From contig JAKAUC010000009.1 of NCBI GenBank assembly GCA_021827865.1, forward strand, positions 186,001 through 250,000: a DNA stretch of 64,000 bases. Direction: 5' to 3'. This stretch comes from an archaeon. Its GTDB lineage: Archaea > Thermoproteota > Nitrososphaeria > Nitrososphaerales > Gagatemarchaeaceae. Each line of letters opens with the position of its first letter. Within the stretch, counting starts at the first letter, position 1. The notes under the pieces were generated by a model. That model was given only the letters and a program-made list of their open reading frames with translations, was not told the origin of the DNA and did not search any database. The position numbers and the translations under genes are program-made. Below, one piece after another: positions 1 through 8,374 of the stretch.

Positions 1-981
1 CGCCTGGCGTCGGGGCTGGAATGGAGGTTGGGGAAGTTGAAAGGCGTGCCGTGGATCATCCTCCTCAAGATTTTTCGGTTCGTAAATCTGATGGCGGGAC
101 GTGCACCGAGCCTCAGCTCTTCGTTGCTCTCCGATCTGAGGGAACTTTCCACGAACAGGGCGGTGACCAAGAGGGTGACGAAGAACGCTCCGAGGACACT
201 CGGTGTCGCTACGGTTGTGTTATAGACACTGAGGGCCCCCGAGCTGAGATAAGCCCCCACCACGATGATGTCGGCATTGCTTGCGACCGCAGAGACGATT
301 CCAGCTAGCCCGAGGGAGAGGGCGTATCGCGATACCTGCATAATGTGGGACCTGGCGCTCACCCGATGGAGAGGACCGAACACGACCGGGAGTGCGGCGA
401 GGCAGATGAGGAGAGCGAATGCGACTTGGGAAAAGACGACTATCGCCAGGCTCCGATAAAAGACCACTCCGATGACGGCTAACGTCACCGTCACGACCCT
501 GGTCCCGAGAAGCATCTCGGCGAGGAGGGCATACATTCGCATCCCCTGGATCATCGCTGGAAAGGGTCGGAAACGTCATTCGTGAAGTGCCACAGGGCGC
601 CGAATTCGAAGACCCAGGCGTAGGACGTCCCATTCGTGCAGCAGCTCGTGGGATATGGGGCCATGGCCGCGATGGTAACCGAGGCGAGCATGGAAAGGAC
701 GAAGGTGGTCAACGGCGCCCCTTTGGCCGGGCCTACCCCGAGCCTCTCTGCGGCGACTCCCGGGCCGGGTAGCGGACGACTGCATGGCCTAGGCCTAGCC
801 TCGTCACGACACTAGCCATTCCGACGGCATCTGCATGGAAGCATAGACACCGTGGGTGGGCCAGGGAAGGAACAAGGAAGACGAACGCAAGAACGGCGCT
901 TAGCGCGCTCTGAACTGTGAGCGAGCTGAGGCTTCGGACGATGTGGCGGCTCCGGTCGGTCGGGGGCTCTTGGGTGTTCAA
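1..981 (-). pseudogene. decayed polysaccharide flippase (Wzx-like), runs off left edge
   Basis: Reading the minus strand in shifting frames recovers a multi-pass flippase-like protein. The N-terminus starts at 981 (MNTQEPPTD, then RSLSSLTVQSALSAVLAF) and continues through GMASVVTRLGLGHAVVRY; it then breaks near 780. A second frame covers about 655-575 (SYAWVFEFGALWHFTND), and a third frame, open from about 572 to base 1, encodes hydrophobic segments such as AEMLLGTRVVTVTLAVIG and ADIIVVGAYLSSGALSVYN. At least two frameshifts separate these pieces and there is an in-frame stop, so the gene is probably dead. It lies in a glycan gene cluster where one flippase would be expected. Identity rests on pattern and hydrophobicity, not an alignment. 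Confidence 0.6.
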
Positions 982-1040
982 ATCCTACTACAACCGGAGT
1001 CCTCGAGCCTGAACCCTGCTCTAAGGGCTGAAGTTTGTGC

Positions 1041-1535
1041 CTAAAGCTCGCCTAGCCTGCGAAGGGCGGCGACGAACTCATGGGAACCTTCCTCAGGCGA
1101 CCCATGGACGGTGTCGACGATGTTGTCAGGGCGCGTCGGCACTTCGCACGGGTCCTGGCTCGAGCCCAAGACCACCCCTGTTGGGAATGTGTCAAAGCCC
1201 AGCGTATCCCTTCCCCAGATGAAGGAGAGTTCAGCCACCTGCGACACCAGCAAAGCGGATGCCAGGGTGGAGACGTTCGCTGAAACGACAACCATCATTG
1301 AGACATAGACGTTCCAAGAGTCTGTGTTGTATCTGCTATAACAGCCGATGGATGCCCTCTGAGGGTCAGCGCTGCTCACCTCTACCTCCATGTGGGTGAT
1401 GTTCCCAGACGTCGCGCCACCCACCAAAGACGGGAACGACTCGGTGCCTTTTTCGTAAGTCCCAGTGTGAGACTGAGGAGGGCATTCGGTGCCCAGCCTG
1501 CTAGTCCAGTTTGAAATCGTGCATAAGCCGCCCAA
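1041..1535 (-). CDS. hypothetical protein, possibly a remnant
   Basis: An open frame of 164 residues that I do not recognise. It has a short hydrophobic stretch in the middle (NVYVSMMVVVSANVSTLA) and several N-glycosylation sequons (NWTS, NITH, NVST), which would suit an extracytoplasmic domain. It lies just downstream of an epimerase gene and just upstream of a decayed flippase, in a region with much gene debris, so it may be part of a broken membrane protein. No ribosome site decides the start. Confidence 0.3.
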   Translation of the reverse strand: MGGLCTISNWTSRLGTECPPQSHTGTYEKGTESFPSLVGGATSGNITHMEVEVSSADPQRASIGCYSRYNTDSWNVYVSMMVVVSANVSTLASALLVSQVAELSFIWGRDTLGFDTFPTGVVLGSSQDPCEVPTRPDNIVDTVHGSPEEGSHEFVAALRRLGEL

Positions 1536-1546
1536 ATCCAGGGCGC

Positions 1547-2488
1547 CTAGTCTGCATTTGTTTGGATTTCACAGTTCTCCTGGTACCAGGTCAGGTACTC
1601 CCCCACGCCCTTGCGTAGTTCAAACGTGGGCGAATATTCAAGGACGCCCCTGGCCTTCGAAATGTCTGCGTAGCTGGCTTTGATTTCGGCCTTCCTCGCC
1701 GGGCCGTGCTCGATAGGTACTCGTTTGCCCCCTGCTGAGATGAAGAGTTCGGCCAGTCCGTTAATCGAGGTGGGGACACCGCTGCCGATGTTGAAGGTCT
1801 CGCCGACAGCCTTGGGATTGGTCATTGCTGCAGCTATTGAAGAAACGACGTCGCTCACATGGACAAAGTCTCTCTCTTGCTCCCCGTCCCCATATATCAT
1901 GAGTCCCTTGCCCTGTTGGAGCGCCTCTGCGAACTTGGTCATCACGCCGCTGTATGGCCCTCCGCTTCTTCGGGGGCCATACACGTTCATGAACCTCAGA
2001 ATGACGGTTTCTAAATCGTACGAGTTGGCGTAGGCGTGACAATATGCCTCTCCCGCAACCTTCGATGCGGCGTATGGCGAAAGAGGCTTGCAAGACATGT
2101 CTTCCTTCAGTGGAGGATTCGACTCCCCGTAAACGGCTGCAGAGGAGGCAAAGATGAATTTCTTCACCCCGTTTATCACACATTGATCAAGCAGCTTGAT
2201 GGTGCCCTCGGCGTTTGTGCGCCGCGAAGATTCGGGGTCGGCTACGGATTTAGTGACGCTCACCAGAGCGGCGAGATGTACCACAACGTCAGAGCCAGGG
2301 AGAAGTTCTGCCAGCGCCCGGGAGTCAGCAAAGTCTGCCCTGACCAACTCGACCTTTTGGCTCTTTAAGTGACCAGCGACGTTCCTGAGGTTGCCGTTCG
2401 ACAAGTCGTCAATCATGAGCACCTGGTGTCCGTCAAGGATTAACCGATCCACAAGGTGGCTTCCGATGAAGCCCGCTCCGCCGGTCAC
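1547..2488 (-). CDS. NAD-dependent sugar-nucleotide epimerase/dehydratase (extended SDR)
   Basis: A 313-residue extended short-chain dehydrogenase, the family of UDP-glucose 4-epimerases and dTDP-glucose dehydratases. The Rossmann glycine motif TGGAGFIGSH is at the extreme N-terminus, a conserved Asp-rich turn (MIDDLSNG) follows the second strand, the active-site serine is in FASSAAVYGE, and the YxxxK pair is in PYAASK near residue 145. NVYGPR after it is the usual substrate-loop motif. Length is normal. The start is GTG at 2488, because the frame is closed by a stop a few codons upstream and no ATG is available. It would act in the cytoplasm on a UDP- or dTDP-sugar for the surface glycan; the exact substrate cannot be told. 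Confidence 0.9.
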   Translation of the reverse strand: MTGGAGFIGSHLVDRLILDGHQVLMIDDLSNGNLRNVAGHLKSQKVELVRADFADSRALAELLPGSDVVVHLAALVSVTKSVADPESSRRTNAEGTIKLLDQCVINGVKKFIFASSAAVYGESNPPLKEDMSCKPLSPYAASKVAGEAYCHAYANSYDLETVILRFMNVYGPRRSGGPYSGVMTKFAEALQQGKGLMIYGDGEQERDFVHVSDVVSSIAAAMTNPKAVGETFNIGSGVPTSINGLAELFISAGGKRVPIEHGPARKAEIKASYADISKARGVLEYSPTFELRKGVGEYLTWYQENCEIQTNAD

Positions 2489-2784
2489 AACTACTCGGAT
2501 AACAGCTCACCAGCCTCCCTGTGCGTCGCACTTGATTGGCAACGCAGCAAGACTCTGAAGCTGGCGAATAAACCCTCCGTCCCGTTGCAGCTCGGTTCCC
2601 ACGCTTAGTGACACCTTGCTACCACGCCTCGATGGGAAAGTTGCTCCGCCTTCACCGGGAATCGACAGGCAGAGACAGTTGAGTGATGCCGTTACAGACC
2701 GCATCAGGAAGCTAGCCGGTCTTGCACCTGCCGCATCTCGAGGTTTGCTGCATTCCCAGGTAAAACAGCTTGAGAGCATGGAGC

Positions 2785-3972
2785 TTATACCATTCTACGC
2801 CCTGGCTTCGACTTCCCATCCTTCCATGTTGTCCTAGGAGCGATCGCGTCTCTCTTCGCGTCTATCCTGTCCTTGAACCGCAGAAGATCCCTCAACATGA
2901 TGTCGAGCTCATCTTCGAGGGTATGGGTAGGCCTGAAGCCGAGCTTCCTCAGGTTGTCGTGGTCAACCTCATAGAAGTGCTCCTGCGACTCGAATCTGGG
3001 GTCCGCAAGTGCTTGGATGCCTACATCTAGGCCAAGTGGGCGGCCTGCCCTCTTGACCTGCTCTGCGAGCTCATAAACGCCGTAGACTTCGTCAATCTGA
3101 TTGAATACCCTGTACTCGCCCTGCTTGGGAGGGTTCTCGACGGCCAAAGTGAGACACTGCATGGAGTCGACCAGCGCTATGAATGCTCTCTTCTGGCGCC
3201 CCGAACCGTATGGGGTGAGGGGGTAGCCGATCACCGCCTGGGCGCAGTACCTGTTTATCGCCGTCCCAAATGCTTCGTCGAAGTCGAATCTCGTCAAGAG
3301 AGAGTCGTCGTCTATGTCGTCGGTCCTGGTGCCATAGACTACTCCCTGCATTATGTCGGTGGAGCTGAGACCCCACACTTTACAAGCGAACATCACATTG
3401 GCGCTGTCGTGGACCTTGGTAAGGTGATAGAAGCTCCCGGGTTGCCGGGGGAAAGGCATCCAGTCCTTCCTGCCCCTGTATTCGACCTCGAAGAAACCTT
3501 CTGGGATGGCGATGTTCGGGGTACCATATTCGCCCATGGTCCCGAGCTTGACGAGGTGTGACTTTGGTGCGTACTCCTTCATGGCGAAAAGGAGGTTCAG
3601 GGTCCCCAGGACATTGTTCTGCTGAGTGTAGAAGGCGTGCTCCCTGTCGGCCATACTGAAGGGAGCCGAAGGCTGCTCGGCGAGGTGGACTACTACATCG
3701 GGATGTGATTTACCCATTACTTTTGAAAGGAAACCGTAATCGAGGGTGGAACCTTCCGCGAATGAGATTTCATACCCATGCCTCGACTTTGCTGACTTCA
3801 GTCGCTCGTTAATGTCACTGATTGGAGTGGCGCTCCAAGATCCTACTTCCTCGACGTTTTTCCTCCTTTCAAAGTTGTCGAGTCCGATGACTTCGTGCCC
3901 TCTGGAGCTGAGGTGAAGAGCAAGAGTCCAGCCAAGGTAGCCATCAATCCCACAAATCAGGACCTTAGACAT
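2785..3972 (-). CDS. agl3: UDP-sulfoquinovose synthase (SQD1/Agl3-like)
   Basis: The product resembles the SQD1/Agl3 branch of the extended SDRs, which joins sulfite to UDP-glucose to give UDP-sulfoquinovose. The NAD site is ICGIDGYLGW at the N-terminus, FERRKNVEEVGS follows, then LGTMGEYGTPN with the active-site Thr-Met, PGSFYHLTKVHDS with YxxxK, and DIMQGVVYGTRT. These last motifs are typical of this branch. Start chosen at ATG 3972 because AAGGTC lies just upstream; an in-frame ATG at 4005 would overlap the TrmB stop and give 11 extra residues unlike the family. It lies directly behind the TrmB-like gene and is probably cotranscribed with it. In Sulfolobus, Agl3 supplies the sulfosugar of the S-layer N-glycan. 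Confidence 0.9.
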   Translation of the reverse strand: MSKVLICGIDGYLGWTLALHLSSRGHEVIGLDNFERRKNVEEVGSWSATPISDINERLKSAKSRHGYEISFAEGSTLDYGFLSKVMGKSHPDVVVHLAEQPSAPFSMADREHAFYTQQNNVLGTLNLLFAMKEYAPKSHLVKLGTMGEYGTPNIAIPEGFFEVEYRGRKDWMPFPRQPGSFYHLTKVHDSANVMFACKVWGLSSTDIMQGVVYGTRTDDIDDDSLLTRFDFDEAFGTAINRYCAQAVIGYPLTPYGSGRQKRAFIALVDSMQCLTLAVENPPKQGEYRVFNQIDEVYGVYELAEQVKRAGRPLGLDVGIQALADPRFESQEHFYEVDHDNLRKLGFRPTHTLEDELDIMLRDLLRFKDRIDAKRDAIAPRTTWKDGKSKPGRRMV

Positions 3973-4004
3973 GCGTTGACCTTCATGGACTGGCGCTAAA
4001 AACA

Positions 4005-4862
4005 CTAGTCACCCATTTTCGGAGTGACAGATGCCCTTTCCCAGAGGGCCTCGAAGTAGATACGCAGCATTCGCAAGATAGCTCCGTTGCTGGTCACCGC
4101 CGCCTCCCGCAAGAGGAGGGGAACTCCCCGTTGCTGGGAGACGAAGACAGCCCTCCCAGGCAGATTTTGCGCATCACCTAGGGACATTCGGACAGGCACT
4201 TCGACTGAATATCGGATTTCCGTGTTCGGGTGATCCCTCTTGAAAAGGGAGACGACTGAACTCTGGATTTCTCTTTCGCCTTGATCTATTAGAGATGGTT
4301 CCACCAGGATCAATCTGATTTTGATTTTGTTTCCCCGAACTTTCGCGAAATCTCCTTTGAGCCGGCTGTAATACTCCAAGGCCTGAGACGCTACCAGTAT
4401 CTCTCGTTTGGCCCCCGATATTACCCGTCCAGTCTCGTGTTCAGAAGAAGCTCCAACCTGAACCAGCCGGAAAAGCTCTGGGACCAAGGCCTTGGAGTCA
4501 AGAAGAGGGAACCCCAATAACTCTTTTTCCAAATCCAAGAGAGCCTTCCTTTCGTCCTCGTAATTCTTCTGTAACCAGATTCCGAGGATGCGGGGAACGT
4601 CTTTCGGGTCAACGGAGTGGTAGACAGCGCTCGCTCGGCTTTCGTCTTTCGCCACCAAGCCCATCCTGAACAGGACACCCAAGACATCATAAACTCTGCT
4701 CCGGGGAACTCCAGACGAAGAAGCGATTCTGCTGGCGGTTGTAGGACCGAGGAAAGAGAGAGAGGAAAGTGCTCTCGCCTGATACACGTCCAGACCTAAC
4801 TTAAGGAAAATGTTGTATAGACGCAGTTGTTCATCGGACGCTGGGGTGATTGGCAACCTCAC
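4005..4862 (-). CDS. TrmB-family sugar-sensing transcriptional regulator
   Basis: A 285-residue protein with an N-terminal winged helix typical of TrmB: LGLDVYQARALSSLSFLGP then TTASRIASSSGVPRSRVYDV and LGVLFRMGLVAKDE, followed by a coiled region and a C-terminal domain of about 150 residues that would bind an effector. TrmB proteins control sugar uptake and metabolism genes in archaea. Start is GTG at 4862, about 25 bases below a TATA-like element, so the mRNA may be nearly leaderless. It is the first gene of a unit with UDP-sulfoquinovose synthase, which makes that gene the likely target or partner. The ligand is unknown. Confidence 0.82.
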   Translation of the reverse strand: MRLPITPASDEQLRLYNIFLKLGLDVYQARALSSLSFLGPTTASRIASSSGVPRSRVYDVLGVLFRMGLVAKDESRASAVYHSVDPKDVPRILGIWLQKNYEDERKALLDLEKELLGFPLLDSKALVPELFRLVQVGASSEHETGRVISGAKREILVASQALEYYSRLKGDFAKVRGNKIKIRLILVEPSLIDQGEREIQSSVVSLFKRDHPNTEIRYSVEVPVRMSLGDAQNLPGRAVFVSQQRGVPLLLREAAVTSNGAILRMLRIYFEALWERASVTPKMGD

Positions 4863-4884
4863 GCCGCGCCAGGGAGGGAAGAAT

Positions 4885-4895
4885 TGGTTTATGTG
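4885..4895 (-). promoter_or_regulatory. TATA-like promoter element of the TrmB gene
   Basis: On the minus strand the sequence reads ACATAAACC about 25 bases before the GTG start at 4862, the normal archaeal TATA-to-start spacing for a leaderless transcript. Sequence pattern only. Confidence 0.4.
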
Positions 4896-5199
4896 TATCC
4901 CTGTCTGGATTGGCCAACCCCGTCGCCACCTGAATTGTGTTATCGCCCTGGCGTAAGACTCACAGCAACTGGGTGACCCATCTTAGTTTTGTTGGCAGCC
5001 GATGCGGAAAATACAACCTGTCGTCCGATGTAAATAGTTGTAAGGCTTTCACATTCCACAAATATGACGAGTTACAACAAGGTATAAGGAACCAGGGTGA
5101 CGACCCAATTCGATATCAAAGTCGTCGCGAGGTACATTACCAGCGCAGGCGTCGCTGACGCTAGGAGTGCTTTCGCCAAGAGGAAGTACTTCCTCATCC
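4896..5199. other. gap with no recognisable gene
   Basis: Upstream of the TrmB promoter I see no frame with a recognisable product on either strand and no RNA gene. The stretch merges into the decayed flippase to the right and is probably non-coding debris. Confidence 0.4.
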
Positions 5200-5640
5200 C
5201 CTGAGTGGCAGCCTGCAGGACTCTAGCGAGAGGTTGCAAGCAGCCAGAGGGCGCCGAGGTAGAAGACCCAAGCGAACGAGGCCGCCTTCAGAAAATAGTC
5301 CGTGAAATAAGGGATTGGGGCCACCACAGCCCCGGAAGCAGAAAGCGATAAGAGCATTGAGCAAGATTGTGGCCTTGGCAGTTCCCCAGCCGGGACTCGC
5401 AGGCTCTGCCGAATCAGGAGCAAGGAATTTGACTAGCACAAATCCGAGGCCAAGAGTGGTAAGAATCGACGCGAGGTCAACGGCGACCTGGACAGCTGAA
5501 TAAGCCCCGTAGAAGTACGATGGAAGGAACCGCAGTGGGGAGCTGAGGCGTACAAGGCACAGTCGCGCAGGAGAAGACCCTGAATTGAAAGAGAGCCCAT
5601 TCCATATACCATGTTCTTTGCTCTTTCAGGCTCGCCCGAT
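5200..5640 (-). pseudogene. second decayed flippase (N-terminal remnant)
   Basis: Minus-strand frames give pieces of the N-terminal part of a polysaccharide flippase. The clearest is near 5525-5405: SYFYGAYSAVQVAVDLASIL then TTLGLGFVLVKFLAPDS, a typical flippase second-helix pattern. NMVYGMGSLSIQGLL in another frame upstream looks like the first helix, and AKATILLNALIAF follows downstream. The pieces need frameshifts to join and only about 150 residues survive out of the roughly 450 expected. It differs from the flippase remnant at the left edge, so two flippase genes have decayed in this cluster. Confidence 0.55.
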
Positions 5641-5762
5641 TCCCTTGTGCGCTCGGCAGGCAACCGTCAAGAGCCCCTGATTTTCCGCCTAGTATTGATG
5701 CTTAAGTCAACGTGACGAAGCAAGGAATTAAGGAGAAGTCCTCAAGATGGTGGACGCCAAGA

Positions 5763-6284
5763 TTAGAACTTCTGCGATATCCACGAGTTTCTCTTTCTGT
5801 CGTATTCTTTTTTCGTGTAGACTACCTTTGCTGGCGTTCCCATGACTACCCTCCGTCGGGGGACATCTCTTGTAACCACGGATCCCATGGCTACCACTGA
5901 TCCCTCCCCAATCTTGATTCCCGCTTTGATGACTGCTCTTGCGCAAATCACCGCGTTATCCCTGATCGTAACCCCAACGAGGCGTTTACTTGGCGGATAA
6001 GGATCGTTAGTAAGTACAACTGAAGGTCCAATGAAGACGTCTTTCCCAATTCTGGACAGAGGGGGTATGTAGACGAGTCCTTCTATTTTTGTCCCTCTCC
6101 CTATTCTCACCCCATAGTCTATGTGAGAAAGCGATCCGATTTGCACCGAGTCACCAATAACGCTTCCAGAACCGACATAGACGAAATTCCAAATCCTGAC
6201 ATCCTTTCCAATCCTCGCGTCAGGGGCTATGTAATTTATCAGGTGCATTTTGCGACGCTTCGAGAGTTCAGACTTGACTTCCAT
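5763..6284 (-). CDS. hexapeptide-repeat acyltransferase (left-handed beta-helix)
   Basis: A 173-residue acyltransferase built almost entirely of hexapeptide repeats: APDARIGKDVRIWNFVYVG, SGSVIGDSVQIG, YGVRIGRGTKIEGLVYIP, SRIGKDVFIGPSVVLTND and VTIRDNAVICARAVIKAG. The YPPS turn and final MGTPAKVV are typical of sugar N- or O-acetyltransferases of the WbbJ/FdtC type, which move acetyl from acetyl-CoA to an amino or hydroxyl group of a nucleotide sugar. Start at ATG 6284, six bases after the previous stop; MHLINY, twelve residues in, is an alternative and fits the family better. It forms a tight unit with the epimerase upstream of it. Confidence 0.85.
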   Translation of the reverse strand: MEVKSELSKRRKMHLINYIAPDARIGKDVRIWNFVYVGSGSVIGDSVQIGSLSHIDYGVRIGRGTKIEGLVYIPPLSRIGKDVFIGPSVVLTNDPYPPSKRLVGVTIRDNAVICARAVIKAGIKIGEGSVVAMGSVVTRDVPRRRVVMGTPAKVVYTKKEYDRKRNSWISQKF

Positions 6285-6290
6285 ATTAGG

Positions 6291-7262
6291 TCACGAAGAG
6301 AGAGTCCCTCTCCCAACTGCATTCCAGTTTTGTAATTGCTTTGCAGTCATCAGTACCGCTTCAGCGCTACTGTGTTTGGGTTGCCAGCCAAGTGATTGCA
6401 TCTTTCGGATGTCGAGAATCATATTTGTTACGTCGCCCTTCCAGCCCCTCCCGCCGTCTATGCCTCCGGTAAACTTGTATCGTGGCGTGAGGCCCATTAC
6501 TTTAGAGACGATGGCCGCTACCTGCTTGACATCTATCTGGTCCTTTGACCCCACATTGTAGACTGTAAGCCCACTTGCTGATTTCTCCGCCAAGGTGATG
6601 GCCGAAACACAGTCATCTATATACAAATAGGACTTTGTTTGGAGTCCATCGCCAAGAATCTCAAGCGCGTTCGGGTCGGCTTTGAGCTTTCGAACGAAAT
6701 CAGGTACAACCCCATGATTACTTCGTGGACCGATGACGTTGGCGAAGCGCAAGATTGTGGCGTTAAAGCCGTACGTCTTGGCGTAGCCCGAAATCAGAGC
6801 CTCCGATGCCAGCTTACACGCCCCATAAATTGAGATGGGTGCAGAAAGACAATATTCTTCAGGCGTGGGTTGTACCCTCGCTTCTCCGTACACTGTGCTT
6901 GAAGAGGCGAAGATAAGGGACCGAACTGAGGATTTTCTTGCCGCTTCTAGTACAACCTGGGTTGCGGCTACGTTCTCTTCGAAGCAGGTCTTTGGCTCGG
7001 ACTTATCCAGGCGGACCTCGGGATTAGCTGCGAAGTGGAAAACGGTATCCAAACTCCTGACGAGGCGTTCAATTTCAGGTTGCGATTTGACATCACACCT
7101 TACGACTGCAAAGCTGTTTCGAAATCCAACGGCCCAAGCAAGGTTTGAATTCGAACCAGAGGTAAAGTTGTCAATGACGGTCACCTCGTCACCCCTTAAA
7201 ACTAGGGACTCGCATAAGCTGCTTCCAATGAACCCTGCTCCGCCCGTCACAAGTGCCCTCAC
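6291..7262 (-). CDS. NAD-dependent UDP-sugar epimerase (extended SDR)
   Basis: A 323-residue extended SDR of UDP-glucose 4-epimerase type. It has TGGAGFIGSS at the N-terminus, VIDNFTSGSNSN after the second strand, the serine motif FASSSTVYGE, YxxxK in SIYGACK, and FANVIGPRSN. The C-terminal region has ILGDGLQTKSYLYIDD, a standard part of this family. It starts at GTG 7262 and runs into the acyltransferase with a six-base gap, so the two are probably one operon. It differs clearly from the SDR genes at 1547 and 13307, so the cluster uses several distinct epimerases or dehydratases. Confidence 0.9.
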   Translation of the reverse strand: MRALVTGGAGFIGSSLCESLVLRGDEVTVIDNFTSGSNSNLAWAVGFRNSFAVVRCDVKSQPEIERLVRSLDTVFHFAANPEVRLDKSEPKTCFEENVAATQVVLEAARKSSVRSLIFASSSTVYGEARVQPTPEEYCLSAPISIYGACKLASEALISGYAKTYGFNATILRFANVIGPRSNHGVVPDFVRKLKADPNALEILGDGLQTKSYLYIDDCVSAITLAEKSASGLTVYNVGSKDQIDVKQVAAIVSKVMGLTPRYKFTGGIDGGRGWKGDVTNMILDIRKMQSLGWQPKHSSAEAVLMTAKQLQNWNAVGRGTLSS

Positions 7263-8067
7263 AGTAGCGCTCTCTCATGGGCGATTGTAAACTTTTCTAG
7301 ATTCGTACGTGTTGAGGTCTACTTTGAACCGGTAGAGCAGACACAGCGTAAGGGAACATACCTCTTGCTCAACATCATACGAGATGGATGCAGGACGACC
7401 GCACTTTCGGATGACATCACCCCGTGCCCTTGGCTCGTCGTTACGAGAATGAGAACGAAGAAGATAGGCATTGCTCCCTGCGCGGAATCCCTCCGGGCAC
7501 CCACCGGATTCTGAACGACAGGGGTGAGGAATACTCTTGAGAGGAGTGAAAAAGGCGCGAGAGAAAGCCGAATCGAGTCAGCAGTTCTCACACTAGGAGA
7601 AGTCCGGTCCGCCTGCTTTGAGGAACGTTCCCTTCTACAGAGAGTTGGAGAACTGGCAGTAAGAAGAACGAGCCAACGACGACGAGAAGCTGGAATACAG
7701 AGCGGATGAGAGCTCCCGCACTCGAGAGGCCCGGAGGGAATGATGGTCATGCCCGCGCTACGAAGCTCTTCATCCCGACAGGAAGGCCTGTCGTCCACAA
7801 GATATACATGTGCACGAAGCGTGACTCAGAGACTGGTGGTCAAGGCCAGGGAAGGTTAGACCGTGGTGAAGGTGCCAGAGCCCTCCCTACACCATGAAAG
7901 ATTACGTGCTCAAGGTCTGTCTATGCACGGTTTACGGCGCTTCCGGATTTGACAGACAGGTTTCCACTTCGCGGTGCTCATGCATCCATAGTAATCCATA
8001 GCAAGCGATACAGGTACTACTTCCATAGCCATCTTTGGGAGTATGGCCAAGTACCGAGCCTGAGGGG
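7263..8067. other. gap with no convincing gene
   Basis: About 800 bases with only weak frames. A 159-residue minus-strand frame (7319-7798) has biased composition, no family pattern and no start signal, and I do not accept it. The stretch lies between an operon end and a transposase remnant and may be degraded mobile DNA. Confidence 0.4.
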
Positions 8068-8223
8068 CCGGTGACTGGGTTCTACGCGAGGATAGGAAGG
8101 AAGAAAGGGGGCCAAAAGGCGGTAGCGACTGCGTCGGTCAAGCTGCTTAAGGTCGCGGACTGGGTTCTGATAGAATGGAGACCGTGTAGCAGTTATGGGG
8201 TTCGGCCGCGGCCTGAGCTGTGA
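8068..8223 (+). pseudogene. possible IS110-type transposase C-terminal remnant
   Basis: The plus-strand frame reads TGFYARIGRKKGGQKAVATA followed by SVKLLKVADWVLIEWRPCSSYG. This matches the usual end of IS110/IS116/IS902 transposases, where a Tyr/Arg pair, a Lys-Gly-rich turn, an Ala-rich helix with Lys-Leu-Leu and a final Tyr recur. No N-terminal DEDD catalytic part can be read upstream, where frames are broken. It is a short fossil rather than a working gene. Confidence 0.4.
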
Positions 8224-8374
8224 GGTAAGCTTCGATTCTCTAAGCGTGGTAGGGCCCTTCAACAAGGTGCCTGAGACACGACAGTGTGGGAGAGCCCCGA
8301 ATAGGTAGTCGGTATACCACGTCTTCCAGAGAAGCGCTGAAGAAAAGTTCACATAGGTAATCCCTTATGAATTG

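Noticed and set aside
2507-2779. 90-residue minus-strand frame between two epimerase genes
   Set aside because: No family pattern and no suitable start; likely intergenic.
7319-7798. 159-residue minus-strand open frame in the 7.3-8.4 kb gap
   Set aside because: Ser/Arg/Pro-biased, with no family pattern, no start signal and no conserved neighbour context; more likely chance in degraded DNA.
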